This document shows positions 27,212-35,737 of a DNA stretch of 64,000 nt, piece after piece. Each line of letters begins with the position of its first letter. The first letter of the stretch is position 1. Source of the DNA: an uncultured Bacteroidota bacterium (GTDB lineage Bacteria; Bacteroidota; Bacteroidia; Flavobacteriales; Schleiferiaceae); assembly GCA_913057235.1 (NCBI GenBank), contig CAJXNI010000012.1, positions 30,989 through 94,988 on the forward strand. Reading direction: 5' to 3'. The notes under the pieces were generated by a model. The model worked only from the letters and a program-made list of their open reading frames with translations, had not been told where the DNA came from and searched no databases. A program made the position numbers and the translations under genes.

Positions 27212-28075
27212 ATGAAAAAAGCACTTTCTATTTTGGCTATCTTCGGTTTAGTGGCCTTATCATCGGCAAATGTATCAGCCCAGGACCAGGTTGATTCAAC
27301 CGCACAAACCGAAATGGCCGCGACCGATTCCACCCAAGGTGATTCTGCTGCCATGGACTCAGCAGCTGCTGCTCCTGCTGAAACCCCGGCCAAAGAAGAA
27401 GCAACAACCGCCACTGAGGAAGAGGCTGAAGCTCCCGAGCCTACTTTTCACCAAGTATTGAAAGAAAAGTTTATTGAAGGTGGTGCCGGCTTCATGGGTA
27501 TTGTACTCTTAGCCTTAATTCTAGGTTTAGCCATTTCAATTGAGCGTATTATCTACTTAAACATGGCTACGCCTAATGCCAAAAAATTGTTAAATGAAAT
27601 TGAAGATGCCTTGAACAGCGGTGGCGTTGAGCAAGCAAAAGAAGTTTGCCGTAACACTCGCGGACCAGTAGCCAGTATTTTTTACCAAGGTCTAGAACGC
27701 ATGGACGAGGGCATAGACATGGTTGAAAAATCAATCGTATCCTACGGATCAGTGCAAATGGGGCTATTGGAACGCAACGTTTCCTGGATCTCACTATTTA
27801 TTGCCTTGGCGCCAATGCTTGGTTTCATGGGTACCGTAATTGGTATGATCGCGGCCTTTGATGCTATTGAAGCAGCTGGTGATATCTCTCCTTCACTAGT
27901 AGCCGGAGGTATTAAGCAAGCCCTTTTGACTACCGTATTTGGTCTGATTGTGGCTATTATTCTCCAAATCTTTTATAACTACATTATTTCTAAAGTAGAC
28001 TCAATTGTAAACACCATGGAGGATTCATCTATTTCCTTAATAGATGTGTTGGTGAAATATGACGCTAAGAAATAA
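27212..28075 (+). CDS. exbB: MotA/TolQ/ExbB proton channel protein with signal peptide and acidic linker
   Basis: Inner-membrane proton-channel subunit that powers TonB-dependent transport. From the ATG at 27212 the 287-residue product starts with a signal peptide (MKKALSILAIFG to VSAQ). A ~55-residue Ala/Glu/Thr/Pro/Asp linker follows, then the ExbB core: one membrane helix (about 100-122), a cytoplasmic domain, and two helices containing LFIALAPMLGFMGTVIGMI and ALLTTVFGLIVAIILQ. The longer start at 27158 puts 18 residues before a clear signal peptide and is rejected. It leads an operon with a small membrane protein and two exbD genes. Confidence 0.9.
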   Translation: MKKALSILAIFGLVALSSANVSAQDQVDSTAQTEMAATDSTQGDSAAMDSAAAAPAETPAKEEATTATEEEAEAPEPTFHQVLKEKFIEGGAGFMGIVLLALILGLAISIERIIYLNMATPNAKKLLNEIEDALNSGGVEQAKEVCRNTRGPVASIFYQGLERMDEGIDMVEKSIVSYGSVQMGLLERNVSWISLFIALAPMLGFMGTVIGMIAAFDAIEAAGDISPSLVAGGIKQALLTTVFGLIVAIILQIFYNYIISKVDSIVNTMEDSSISLIDVLVKYDAKK

Positions 28076-28080
28076 GCTTT

Positions 28081-28416
28081 ATGAACGATACAGTAATTAA
28101 CATTGGAATTTACCTCACCTACATCTTAATTGGTGCAGCGGTGTTGGGCATTCTCATATTCTCAGTGAGTAATATTGCCAAAAACCCCAAGGCAGCAAAA
28201 AGCGCTTTAATTGGTATTGGTGGTCTAGTGGTTATCTTCGGTCTTACCTACGCAATTAGCACGGGTGCCGATGCCACTTTGTACTCATCTGATGACGAAG
28301 TTGTAACCGAGGGTATGTCTCGATTAGTAGGTATGGGCCTCTTTTCCTTTTATGTTTTAGGAGGGCTTACCATACTTTCTATACTTTATGTAGAAGTTAC
28401 CCGTTTATTCAAATAA
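28081..28416 (+). CDS. small three-helix membrane protein in the exbB-exbD operon
   Basis: A 111-residue integral membrane protein with hydrophobic segments at about 8-28, 40-58 and 85-105 and a short acidic loop (SSDDEVVTEG). Starts five bases after the exbB stop. Its fixed place between exbB and exbD implies a role in the energy-transducing complex; the activity is unknown. Confidence 0.82.
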   Translation: MNDTVINIGIYLTYILIGAAVLGILIFSVSNIAKNPKAAKSALIGIGGLVVIFGLTYAISTGADATLYSSDDEVVTEGMSRLVGMGLFSFYVLGGLTILSILYVEVTRLFK

Positions 28417-28417
28417 T

Positions 28418-28987
28418 ATGGCAAAAAGAGCTTTACCAGAAATTAATGCCGGCTCCATGGCCGATATTGCTTTCTTACTCCTGATCTTCTTCTTGGTAAC
28501 CACTACCATGGACGTTGATTCTGGAATTAATAGAAAGCTACCCCCTTGGGAACCGGAGCAACTTCAGGATCCTCCCCCCATTAAAAAGAAAAATATTTTT
28601 ACCGTGTTGGTAAACTCCAATGACCAACTGCTGGTAGAAGAGCAATTAATGGATATTGAGGATTTGCGAGAAGCAACCAAACGCTTTTTAAATAATAATG
28701 GTGACGGCAGTTGCGATTATTGCGTTGGTGGCTTGCAAAGCCCCACTTCTTCTGATAACCCTGGTAAGGCCATTGTTTCATTGCAAAATGACCGCGGTAC
28801 TAGCTATGACATTTACATAGCGGTGCAAAATGAACTGGCTGCCGCCTACAATGAGTTGCGTAATGAACTTGCCCAAAGGCAATATGGCCGCGACTATGAA
28901 AATCTCAGTGATGATCAGATGGACGAAGTACAAGATGCCTATCCGCAAAAGATTTCAGAAGCAGAACCCGTAAGTTTAGGAGGTTAA
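28418..28987 (+). CDS. exbD: ExbD/TolR-family biopolymer transport protein, long form
   Basis: Single-span inner-membrane partner of ExbB. The N-terminal helix follows the signature INAGSMADIAFLLLIFFLVTT (about 9-29), whose Asp is the proton-carrying residue. The periplasmic part of the 189-residue protein is unusually long, with an insert containing a Cys pair (CDYC, near residue 98) and a disordered C-terminus. One base separates it from the gene upstream, so translation is probably coupled. Confidence 0.9.
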   Translation: MAKRALPEINAGSMADIAFLLLIFFLVTTTMDVDSGINRKLPPWEPEQLQDPPPIKKKNIFTVLVNSNDQLLVEEQLMDIEDLREATKRFLNNNGDGSCDYCVGGLQSPTSSDNPGKAIVSLQNDRGTSYDIYIAVQNELAAAYNELRNELAQRQYGRDYENLSDDQMDEVQDAYPQKISEAEPVSLGG

Positions 28988-28988
28988 T

Positions 28989-29465
28989 ATGAGCAAGTTT
29001 AAAAAGAAAACCGGAGGCGGTACACCCGCCATTTCAACGGCTTCATTGCCTGACATTGTTTTTATGCTCTTGTTTTTCTTTATGGTTACTACCGTTATGC
29101 GTGAAGTTACCTTAAAGGTAGAAAACAAAAAGCCCAAGGCTACGGAAATCAAAAAGCTAGAGCGGAAGTCCTTGGTTACTTACATTTACGCAGGTGCCCC
29201 TAAAAAGGCCTACCAGTCTCAAATGGGCACTGAGCCCCGCGTGCAGCTGAATGATGCTTTTGCCCGGGTAAAAGAAATCCAGAACTATGTAATAACCGAA
29301 AGAGAGGCCATTAACGAAGCGGAACGTCCACTAATGACCGTTTCCATTAAAGCCGACAAAGAGGTGAAAATGGGTTTGATTACCGATATTAAGCAAGAGC
29401 TGCGAAAAGCCAACACCCTTAAAATAAACTACTCCACAACCAAAGGAGAAGTATACAACAATTAG
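28989..29465 (+). CDS. exbD: second ExbD/TolR-family protein
   Basis: A 158-residue ExbD paralogue with the helix ISTASLPDIVFMLLFFFMVTT (about 14-34, Asp in LPDIVFM) and a shorter periplasmic domain. Two different ExbDs with one ExbB is the usual Bacteroidota arrangement and suggests a heteromeric stalk. Last gene of the operon, ending at a terminator. Confidence 0.9.
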   Translation: MSKFKKKTGGGTPAISTASLPDIVFMLLFFFMVTTVMREVTLKVENKKPKATEIKKLERKSLVTYIYAGAPKKAYQSQMGTEPRVQLNDAFARVKEIQNYVITEREAINEAERPLMTVSIKADKEVKMGLITDIKQELRKANTLKINYSTTKGEVYNN

Positions 29466-29489
29466 AAAGTGCTATAATTGGAATAAGAG

Positions 29490-29519
29490 CCCGCTGAATT
29501 TTCTTCAGCGGGTTTTTTT
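29490..29519 (+). terminator. terminator of the exbB-exbD operon
   Basis: CCCGCTGAA / TTCAGCGGG, nine base pairs, five-base loop, followed by seven T, 24 bases past the second exbD stop. Confidence 0.92.
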
Positions 29520-29521
29520 GT

Positions 29522-30427
29522 CTATAACTGTCTCGGTTTAATATAGTTTTTAAACAGGCCAAGGCTCAGCACCAAAACCACTAACATCCCCAAACTGTAA
29601 ACCCACTCTGTAGTCCCGGCATTAGTAAGGTAATCATCTCCCGTAAAAAAAACCCAAACCACAATAGCGCCATTATTCATGAAATGAGCTAAAGTAGATA
29701 CCCACAAAGAGCCTGACCAGGCCCTTAGGTAGCCTAAAATCACCCCCAGGGCAAAAATGGATAGAAAGGCCAAAGGCTGCTGATGGAGCAGCGCAAAAAC
29801 AAAGGCCGTTATAAAAACGCCCTTAGTTTGGCCCATAGATTCTGAAAGTAAAGGCTGCAGCACGCCTCTGAAAAATGCCTCTTCGGCTACAGCCGGAAGT
29901 AAGGCCATGACCAACAGAACACGCATAAAGACTAAGAAGTTAGGCATATCTAAAAAGGACTGGTAGCGAGCATTCATTTGATTTTGGCTGGCCTCAATGT
30001 AATTTTGCACGACTTCCCAGCTTTCAGGCCAGGGAATAGACACACTTAGTTGGTAGAGGGCGTCACTTAAAAAGCCCCCACTAAAACTTATGAGCACTAT
30101 CAGCAGCAAAGCAGCCAAAGGCGGTTGAGCAAAAGATTCAAGCCCCAGAAAGCGCTGAGGCTGCAAAGAAAATAGGTAGGCCCCTACCAAGGCCGGCACC
30201 AGAAAAGTTCCCACCGTAGCAAAACCTTGTACCAGCCTTAAGAGCTCTGCAGTAGCGCGGCTGTCTGCCTGACTTAAAGCTTCCGCAATTTCTTCAAAGC
30301 TTAAGCCGTATACGCTAACGGCCAAACCCATCCCCACTGAGGTAAAAACTATTGCGCCCAAAAGGAGCAGCGTAAAAAGCATAAATAGCTTGGCACTTAG
30401 GCTGCGCGTGGCCAAAAATCCTTTCAT
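29522..30427 (-). CDS. CPBP-family intramembrane metalloprotease
   Basis: A 301-residue protein with about seven membrane helices and the CAAX-protease-and-bacteriocin-processing motifs: EEAFFRG (Glu182, Glu183, Arg187), FALLH with His215, and the final HFMNN motif. Family members cleave membrane-embedded substrates. The substrate is unknown and no bacteriocin genes lie nearby. Divergent from dusB; its 5' end lies against the dusB promoter region. Confidence 0.9.
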   Translation of the reverse strand: MKGFLATRSLSAKLFMLFTLLLLGAIVFTSVGMGLAVSVYGLSFEEIAEALSQADSRATAELLRLVQGFATVGTFLVPALVGAYLFSLQPQRFLGLESFAQPPLAALLLIVLISFSGGFLSDALYQLSVSIPWPESWEVVQNYIEASQNQMNARYQSFLDMPNFLVFMRVLLVMALLPAVAEEAFFRGVLQPLLSESMGQTKGVFITAFVFALLHQQPLAFLSIFALGVILGYLRAWSGSLWVSTLAHFMNNGAIVVWVFFTGDDYLTNAGTTEWVYSLGMLVVLVLSLGLFKNYIKPRQL

Positions 30428-30448
30428 AGGAGTAGTGTGTGATTTTTA

Positions 30449-30456
30449 TAGTTTTG
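30449..30456 (+). promoter_or_regulatory. -7 box of dusB
   Basis: Exact TAGTTTTG (TAnnTTTG) 24 bases before the TTG start at 30480. No good -33 element is seen. Confidence 0.45.
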
Positions 30457-30479
30457 CAAAATTGATAAAAACAAGCGGT

Positions 30480-31493
30480 TTGGTTAAGATTAGTGATATT
30501 GAAGTTGGTGAATTTCCGCTTTTATTAGCGCCCATGGAAGATGTAAGCGACCCACCCTTTAGGGCGCTTTGCAAAGAAAATGGAGCGGACGTGATGTACA
30601 CGGAATTCATTAGCTCAGAGGGACTGATTAGAGATGCCGCCAAAAGCCGCCAAAAGCTTGATATTTTTGAATACGAAAGACCCATTGGTATTCAAATTTT
30701 TGGCAGTGAAATAGAATCTATGCGCCAGGCGGCCGCTATTACCGAAGAAGCCAACCCCGATATTATTGACATTAACTACGGATGCCCGGTAAAAAATGTG
30801 GCCTGTAAAGGCGCGGGCGCGGGCATTTTGCAAGACATCCCTAAAATGGTAAGCATGACAGCCGAAATTGTAAAGGCGGTTGACAAACCGGTGACGGTTA
30901 AAACGCGCCTGGGCTGGGATGATAATACCAAGTACATTGTTGAGGTAGCCGAAAGGCTTCAGGATGTGGGTATCAAAGCCATTTCTATACATGGCCGAAC
31001 CCGTAAGCAAATGTACAAGGGAGAGGCAGATTGGAGCTTGATTGGCGCTATTAAGGAAAACCCCCGGATGCACATACCCGTTTTTGGCAATGGCGATGTG
31101 GACTCCCCCACCAAAGCCCTGGAAATGAAAAACCGCTTTGGTGTAGACGGAATAATGATTGGTCGGGCTAGTATTGGTTACCCTTGGATTTTTAGAGAAA
31201 TTAAGCACTTTTTAGCCACGGGAGAACAGCTGGACCCACCCACCATTCACGAAAGGGTTAGAGCCTGCCGTAGACACGTAGATATGGCCGTGGCCTGGAA
31301 AGGAGAACGCACCGGCATTCATGAAACGCGCAGGCACTACACCAATTATTTTAAGGGTATACCTCACTTTAAACACCTGCGCATGGTTTTGGTAACTTCA
31401 GAAGAGCTACAGCCTATTTATGACACCTTAGATCGTATTGAGCAGGAATTTTCTGAGGTGCAGGTGCCTTTACCCTATGAGCCGGTAATTTAA
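30480..31493 (+). CDS. dusB: tRNA-dihydrouridine synthase
   Basis: Flavoenzyme that reduces uridines in the tRNA D-loop. The TIM-barrel protein has APMEDVSDPPFRALC near its start, the active-site loop INYGCPVKNVACKGAGAGIL, KTRLGWDD and IHGRTR (FMN/tRNA contacts), and GIMIGRASIGYPWIF. The open frame extends to 30390, but homologues begin at the equivalent of MVKI, which here is a TTG at 30480. The promoter box at 30449-30456 also excludes the longer form. 337 residues. The stop overlaps the convergent permease gene by 24 bases. Confidence 0.93.
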   Translation: MVKISDIEVGEFPLLLAPMEDVSDPPFRALCKENGADVMYTEFISSEGLIRDAAKSRQKLDIFEYERPIGIQIFGSEIESMRQAAAITEEANPDIIDINYGCPVKNVACKGAGAGILQDIPKMVSMTAEIVKAVDKPVTVKTRLGWDDNTKYIVEVAERLQDVGIKAISIHGRTRKQMYKGEADWSLIGAIKENPRMHIPVFGNGDVDSPTKALEMKNRFGVDGIMIGRASIGYPWIFREIKHFLATGEQLDPPTIHERVRACRRHVDMAVAWKGERTGIHETRRHYTNYFKGIPHFKHLRMVLVTSEELQPIYDTLDRIEQEFSEVQVPLPYEPVI

Positions 31494-32675
31494 GCGTTGT
31501 GCCGTAAGGGCACTCACCAAAAGGCTAAGCCCTAAAACCGTGGCACTTACCAGAAATACATCGCGCCAAGCCAGCTTAACCGGGTACGCCTCAATAATAT
31601 AGCCCTCACCCACGGCTAGCCAACCAAATTGTTGCTGCAATAGAACCAGACTTATGCCTAGCAGCAACCCTGCGCCCCCTCCGGTAAGACTTATAATTAA
31701 ACCCTCTTTAAAAAAGATGCCGCGCAACTCTGTCATATTCAAACCCAAGGCACTGAGGGTGGCCAGGTTTTGCTTCTTTTCAAACATAAGCATGGTTAAA
31801 CTGCCGGCAATGGTAAAGGTGGCAATAGCTAAAATAAGGGCGAAGATTAAAAAGGTGAAAAGCCCTTCGGTTTTCATCACCTTGTAAAAAACAGCCTGTT
31901 GTGCTAAACGGTCTTCTACCTTAAAGCCTGGGCCTAAGATAGATTGAAGGTCTTCTTTTACCCTTTCCTCATTCGCCTTGGCCTTCAACCTGATTTCTAA
32001 TGCGCTGGCCATGTTTGGCCTATTGAGCATTTCTCTCAGAAAAGCTAGGGGAACCAAGCAGTACTTTTCATCAAACTCTGGTTGAACAGAAAAAATACCC
32101 AATGGATAAATTTTGTGTGTTGAAAAGCTTTGAGAGGGATCGGCTCCGGAATAGTCTTTGGGAATGAATAATTGCACCGGCTCCTCAAAATTAGCTTGAG
32201 AAAAGCGCAAGTAATAAGCCACCCCAGCCCCAATTACCGCTGGGGTAACCGGTAAATTGTGGTCAAGCCGATAGTTACCTGAGCGGAGATACCTGGTTAT
32301 TTCATTTACCGCTGGATAGAGGGTGTCTACCCCCTTTAAAGTAGCAATGTACTCACGGTCTCTAAAGGTAAACAGCGCCTTTTCTTCCAAAACCAGGCTG
32401 ACCACGGCAATTTCCTCCTCTTGAAACAGTTTGTTTGGTAAGGTATCTGGCTCAAAAAATTTACCCTCAGTGGGGCTTACTTTTAATTGCGGATCAAAAG
32501 CTTGGTAAAAATTCTTCACCATGTGCTCCAGGCCGTTAAAAGCACTGAGCACAATTACCAAAGCAGCCGTACCCACTAAAATACCCAGCACTGAAATGCC
32601 GGTAATAATATTAACCGCATTGCTGCTCCCTTTGGCAAAAAAGTACCGCTTGGCTATAAAAGTGCTTACTTTCAC
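31470..32675 (-). CDS. FtsX/LolC-like ABC transporter permease
   Basis: A 401-residue inner-membrane protein with an N-terminal helix (about 20-45), a large periplasmic domain (about 50-255), and three C-terminal helices (about 265-390) of the MacB/FtsX type. Homologues extract lipoproteins from the inner membrane (LolCE) with a separate ATPase, which is not adjacent here. Starts within the last four bases of rbfA. Confidence 0.88.
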   Translation of the reverse strand: MKVSTFIAKRYFFAKGSSNAVNIITGISVLGILVGTAALVIVLSAFNGLEHMVKNFYQAFDPQLKVSPTEGKFFEPDTLPNKLFQEEEIAVVSLVLEEKALFTFRDREYIATLKGVDTLYPAVNEITRYLRSGNYRLDHNLPVTPAVIGAGVAYYLRFSQANFEEPVQLFIPKDYSGADPSQSFSTHKIYPLGIFSVQPEFDEKYCLVPLAFLREMLNRPNMASALEIRLKAKANEERVKEDLQSILGPGFKVEDRLAQQAVFYKVMKTEGLFTFLIFALILAIATFTIAGSLTMLMFEKKQNLATLSALGLNMTELRGIFFKEGLIISLTGGGAGLLLGISLVLLQQQFGWLAVGEGYIIEAYPVKLAWRDVFLVSATVLGLSLLVSALTAQRLNYRLIG

Positions 32676-33031
32676 TTGATGGGGCTGTCCCCGCCTTCCT
32701 TTAAAATTTTATCAATCTCCGCTTGGGCGTCTATAGCCTCATCTAAATGAAAAAACAGCTCTGGCATTTTACGTAATTTGCCTTCAAAACGTTTTACCAG
32801 TTTATCTTTAATTAGGCTTTTATGGGCGTTGCACCAGTCTATTATAAGCTCTTTATCTTTTACCGGAAACAAACTCAAGTTCACGTGAGCAATTGATAAA
32901 TCTGCAGTTATGCGCACTGAGCTTACCGTAAAAAGCACTCCCTGAAATTTCTCCTGCGCCAGATGCCGAAAAATTTCCGCTAAATCTTTCTGAACCTGGC
33001 CCTCTACTTTTTTTAATCTGTTTGCGTCCAT
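32672..33031 (-). CDS. rbfA: 30S ribosome-binding factor A
   Basis: Assists late 16S rRNA maturation and cold adaptation. The 119-residue KH-fold protein begins MDANRLKKVEGQVQKDLAEI and contains the AHVNLSLFPVKDKE strand. The open frame allows a start at 33046, but the ATG at 33031 matches the family N-terminus. Its stop overlaps the permease start by four bases, suggesting translational coupling. Confidence 0.9.
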   Translation of the reverse strand: MDANRLKKVEGQVQKDLAEIFRHLAQEKFQGVLFTVSSVRITADLSIAHVNLSLFPVKDKELIIDWCNAHKSLIKDKLVKRFEGKLRKMPELFFHLDEAIDAQAEIDKILKEGGDSPIK

Positions 33032-33058
33032 AAGGCAAAAGTACAAAAGCCCACGGGC

Positions 33059-33328
33059 TCAATGCTTGATTTCAAAACCCTGCATTTCAGGCGCCTCCCG
33101 TTCCTGGGTTTTCACCGATGCCACCTGGGCTGCTTCAGGCCCTTTATGGCACCAGGCTTTTAGTTCTTGCAGAGCGTCCATCGGCCCCTGAGCCAAAATG
33201 GTGACGCTGCCATCGTTTTCATTCTTTACCCAACCTGCCAAGTCCAGTTTTAGGGCCTTTGCACGAGTAGATTTCCGGTAAAAAACGCCTTGCACCTTTC
33301 CGGTAACCTTTAGTTCAATAGTTTTCAT
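33059..33328 (-). CDS. acyP: acylphosphatase
   Basis: Hydrolyses acyl phosphates. The 89-residue alpha/beta protein has the phosphate-binding loop GKVQGVFYRKST with the catalytic arginine and the catalytic asparagine in GWVKNENDGSV. The ATG at 33328 (MKTIELKV) matches the family start better than one ten codons earlier. First of an acyP-rbfA-permease operon. Confidence 0.93.
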   Translation of the reverse strand: MKTIELKVTGKVQGVFYRKSTRAKALKLDLAGWVKNENDGSVTILAQGPMDALQELKAWCHKGPEAAQVASVKTQEREAPEMQGFEIKH

Positions 33329-33429
33329 GTTTTGTTCAATTTTAGAGCTTTTAAACAATGCGCTACAGGTTTAGTTGCCAATCACAGAGTTAAATAATTA
33401 CAGAAATAAGTTAAAGTTTTACCATTTAC

Positions 33430-33798
33430 ATGGAATTAAATAGCCCGCGTACCAACCCTTATTCATCGCTAGAAAGAGCAAAAGACAGTTTAAAAGATAA
33501 TGGCTATACCTTGCACTTTACAGTATATGATCAAAATACGGCCAAAGACTCTGATGGCAACAAGCTAAATGCTTCTGATTTTGTCATTAATTATTTAATT
33601 CGCCTTACCGAAAACAAAGTTTTTTTAAGTAATGAAAATAAAGGTAAGGAGCCAGTAATACTTTATGGTTTAAGTGCTTCCAATGGCAGTAAAGGAATTA
33701 TTGAGGAGCACAAGAATGAAGAAGGCTCTGAAATTGTAGAAGCCTTTTTAAGAAATGTAGATAGCGAAAACAGTATTGAAGAATTTTATTCAGCCTAA
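33430..33798 (+). CDS. small hypothetical protein
   Basis: A 122-residue soluble, acidic protein. The pattern of an N-terminal helix ending DNGYTLHF, a middle beta region and ILYGLSASNGSKGIIEE resembles small Bacteroidota proteins that databases call phosphoribosylpyrophosphate synthetase without support, but the match is loose. The function is unknown. It is followed 25 bases later by a YtxH gene, and both look like stress or envelope genes. Confidence 0.7.
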   Translation: MELNSPRTNPYSSLERAKDSLKDNGYTLHFTVYDQNTAKDSDGNKLNASDFVINYLIRLTENKVFLSNENKGKEPVILYGLSASNGSKGIIEEHKNEEGSEIVEAFLRNVDSENSIEEFYSA

Positions 33799-33823
33799 AT
33801 TTTAAATCTTAAAAATAGACATC

Positions 33824-34069
33824 ATGAGTGATAATCAGTCAGGAAACGTAATTTTAGGAACCTTAATTGGTGCAGCCGTAGGCTTTGCAGCTGGGGTGCT
33901 TTTAGCGCCTGCCAGCGGTAAAGAAACGCGTGAAAATTTGAGTGAAAAAGCCAATGAGCTCAAGGGCTCAATTAGTGACGCCAGTGATAAGGCTCTAGCA
34001 AGCATTAAAGAAGTAAAAGAAAACGCTGAACGCAGTATTAAAGCAGCCAGCGAAAAAGCCAAAAGTTAA
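33824..34069 (+). CDS. YtxH-domain protein
   Basis: An 81-residue protein with a glycine-rich N-terminal membrane helix (GTLIGAAVGFAAGVLLAPASG, followed by KETR) and an amphipathic Lys/Glu/Ala tail, the standard YtxH layout of general-stress proteins. A terminator follows directly. Confidence 0.88.
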   Translation: MSDNQSGNVILGTLIGAAVGFAAGVLLAPASGKETRENLSEKANELKGSISDASDKALASIKEVKENAERSIKAASEKAKS

Positions 34070-34084
34070 TTTAGTAATTTTAAG

Positions 34085-34127
34085 GGCACTCTAAAAGCAA
34101 TAACCCTGCTTTAGAGTGCCTTTTTTT
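34085..34127 (+). terminator. terminator after the YtxH gene
   Basis: GGCACTCTAAAAGCA pairs with TGCTTTAGAGTGCC (one bulged A), followed by seven T. It lies just before the next start, so the downstream pair depends on readthrough or an unseen promoter. Confidence 0.85.
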
Positions 34128-34136
34128 GTGTTTACT

Positions 34137-34520
34137 ATGCTAAACTTTTTTGCCAAATACATTGATCAGATTAAGCGACTGCTTAACAAAGAATTAGAAC
34201 TAGTGAAGCTTAAGGCTTTACGTGGTTTTGCCGATGTTTTATCCCATGCCTTTTTATTGGTCTTTATAACGATTTTCATCAATACTTTGGTGATAATTGC
34301 GGCCATTTGGTTGGGCTTTGTTTTGAGCGAAGCCTTAGAATCTGCGGCCTTGGGCTTTGGGCTATCTACGCTATTTGTCCTTTTACTGTTGGTCTTGGTT
34401 ATGGTTTTCCGCAAACCGTTAATTGTAAATCCATTTAGAAATGCCTTAATGAGCTTTTACCTGCAAACTCAAGAGCAAACAGAAGAATCTTTGACTGCTC
34501 CTCCAAAAAGTACTATATGA
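34137..34520 (+). CDS. phage-holin-superfamily (Holin III-like) membrane protein
   Basis: A 127-residue protein with an amphipathic N-terminus, two membrane helices (about 40-65 and 75-98), and a polar tail. Matches the chromosomal putative Actinobacterial Holin-X/phage-holin family that accompanies YtxH genes in Bacteroidota; there is no phage context. The ATG at 34137 is preferred over one at 34116 that lies inside the terminator. Overlaps the next gene by four bases. Confidence 0.75.
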   Translation: MLNFFAKYIDQIKRLLNKELELVKLKALRGFADVLSHAFLLVFITIFINTLVIIAAIWLGFVLSEALESAALGFGLSTLFVLLLLVLVMVFRKPLIVNPFRNALMSFYLQTQEQTEESLTAPPKSTI

Positions 34521-34783
34521 ATGCCAGACAGAAAATAGATCAGCGTATTCAGCAGCTGGAAAAAGAACTTAAAGAAGAACGCAGAAAGCTGGTAGGAGAA
34601 GTGGAGCAAGCTTTTTCACTGGCGGGCGTTATTGCCGCCAGCGCTTCTTCAGGTAAAGATTTGGTAAAACTGTGGGGTAAAAAGGGAGGCTTTAAAAAAT
34701 GGTTAAGCTTGGTTTTAAAGCGCTTGGCTTTGGGTCGTTTACTAAAAGCCCTACAAAAAGTGCTGGCTGCCTATCTTAAATAG
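34517..34783 (+). CDS. small basic hypothetical protein of the YtxH-holin cluster
   Basis: An 88-residue protein: an N-terminal charged coiled-coil-like helix (IDQRIQQLEKELKEERRK), a small-residue segment, and a strongly basic amphipathic C-terminus. Translationally coupled to the holin-like gene. The function is unknown; membrane association is inferred. Confidence 0.7.
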   Translation: MNARQKIDQRIQQLEKELKEERRKLVGEVEQAFSLAGVIAASASSGKDLVKLWGKKGGFKKWLSLVLKRLALGRLLKALQKVLAAYLK

Positions 34784-35700
34784 AGTTTATAAATTCAACC
34801 GGCCTAAATTTTGGCCCCCAAGAGATTTACGAGCTTTTACGCCAGAAGCTGGAAACTTGGCTAACCCAAGGCATCAGCATGCTTCCCAATTTTTTGGTGG
34901 CAGTAGTGGTAGTTATCTTTTTTGCCCTTTTAGCCAAACTTACCCGCAGCCTGTTTAAGCGCCTAATGAAAAGGATTACAGATAATGTAAGCCTCACCAG
35001 TTTAATGGGAAGCGTACTTTATCTGACAGTTTTAGCCCTAGGTGCTTTCATTGCGTGAAGCATTTTAAAGTTAGACGGGGCCGTTACCTCTTTACTGGCC
35101 GGGGCCGGGGTTATTGGTCTGGCCTTAGGTTTTGCCCTCCAAGAAATTGCCTCCAACTTCATTGCGGGCACCATGATGAGCATCCGCAAACCCTTTAAGG
35201 AAGGAGACCTTATTGAGACCAATGATTTTTACGGAAAAGTTGAGAAAATTCACCTTCGTACCACCGACTTAATTACCCTGCAGGGGCAGTACGTCATGAT
35301 TCCAAATGCTGAAGTTTTTAAAAAACCTATTATTAATTACAGCCGGTTGAGAAGAAGGAGGATAGATATAGAGGTGGGCGTGCATTACAACACGCACTTA
35401 GCCCAAGCTTTGGATGTGGCCGTTAAGGCCGTGCAAGGTATCTCTGGGGTTAAACCCGATGACGTGGGTGCCTCCTATAGCGAGTTTGGCTCCAGTTCCA
35501 TCAATTTCACCATTCGCATTTGGCAAAAATTCACCAACCAAGAGGCTGATTATTTGGCCTTGCGCCATCAGGCTGTTTTAGCCATTAAACAGGCCTTTGA
35601 TCAAAACGGCATTACCATTCCCTTTCCTATGCGCACCCTTGATTTGGGCGATGTTAATTTTAAGGAAATATTTTCTACTTATCGTGAGAAAGAGCGCTAG
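34780..35700 (+). pseudogene. small-conductance mechanosensitive channel (MscS) gene broken by an in-frame TGA
   Basis: The frame encodes an N-terminal membrane helix (LPNFLVAVVVVIFFALLAKL), a second membrane segment ending GAFIA, a TGA at 35056-35058, then SILKLDGAV and the diagnostic pore helix and beta domain (LLAGAGVIGLALGFALQEIA, NFIAG, KPFKEGDLIE). Intact homologues read through with one residue at the stop, for example Trp (TGG). The expected N-terminus also lacks an ATG: the codon where it would start is ATA (34780). An ATG at 34879 allows a 59-residue N-terminal peptide, and one at 35173 a C-terminal soluble domain of 175 residues; neither alone is a channel. Confidence 0.8.
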
Positions 35701-35737
35701 TGCTTTGCTACGCATCACACTTTAATAGCCACCACTG

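Noticed and set aside
29522..30427. Abortive-infection or bacteriocin system, from the CPBP protease
   Set aside because: The family has many housekeeping members and no toxin, peptide or immunity gene is adjacent.
34137..34520. Prophage remnant, from the holin-like gene
   Set aside because: No other phage genes, attachment sites or integrase; this holin-superfamily protein is a normal chromosomal neighbour of YtxH genes.
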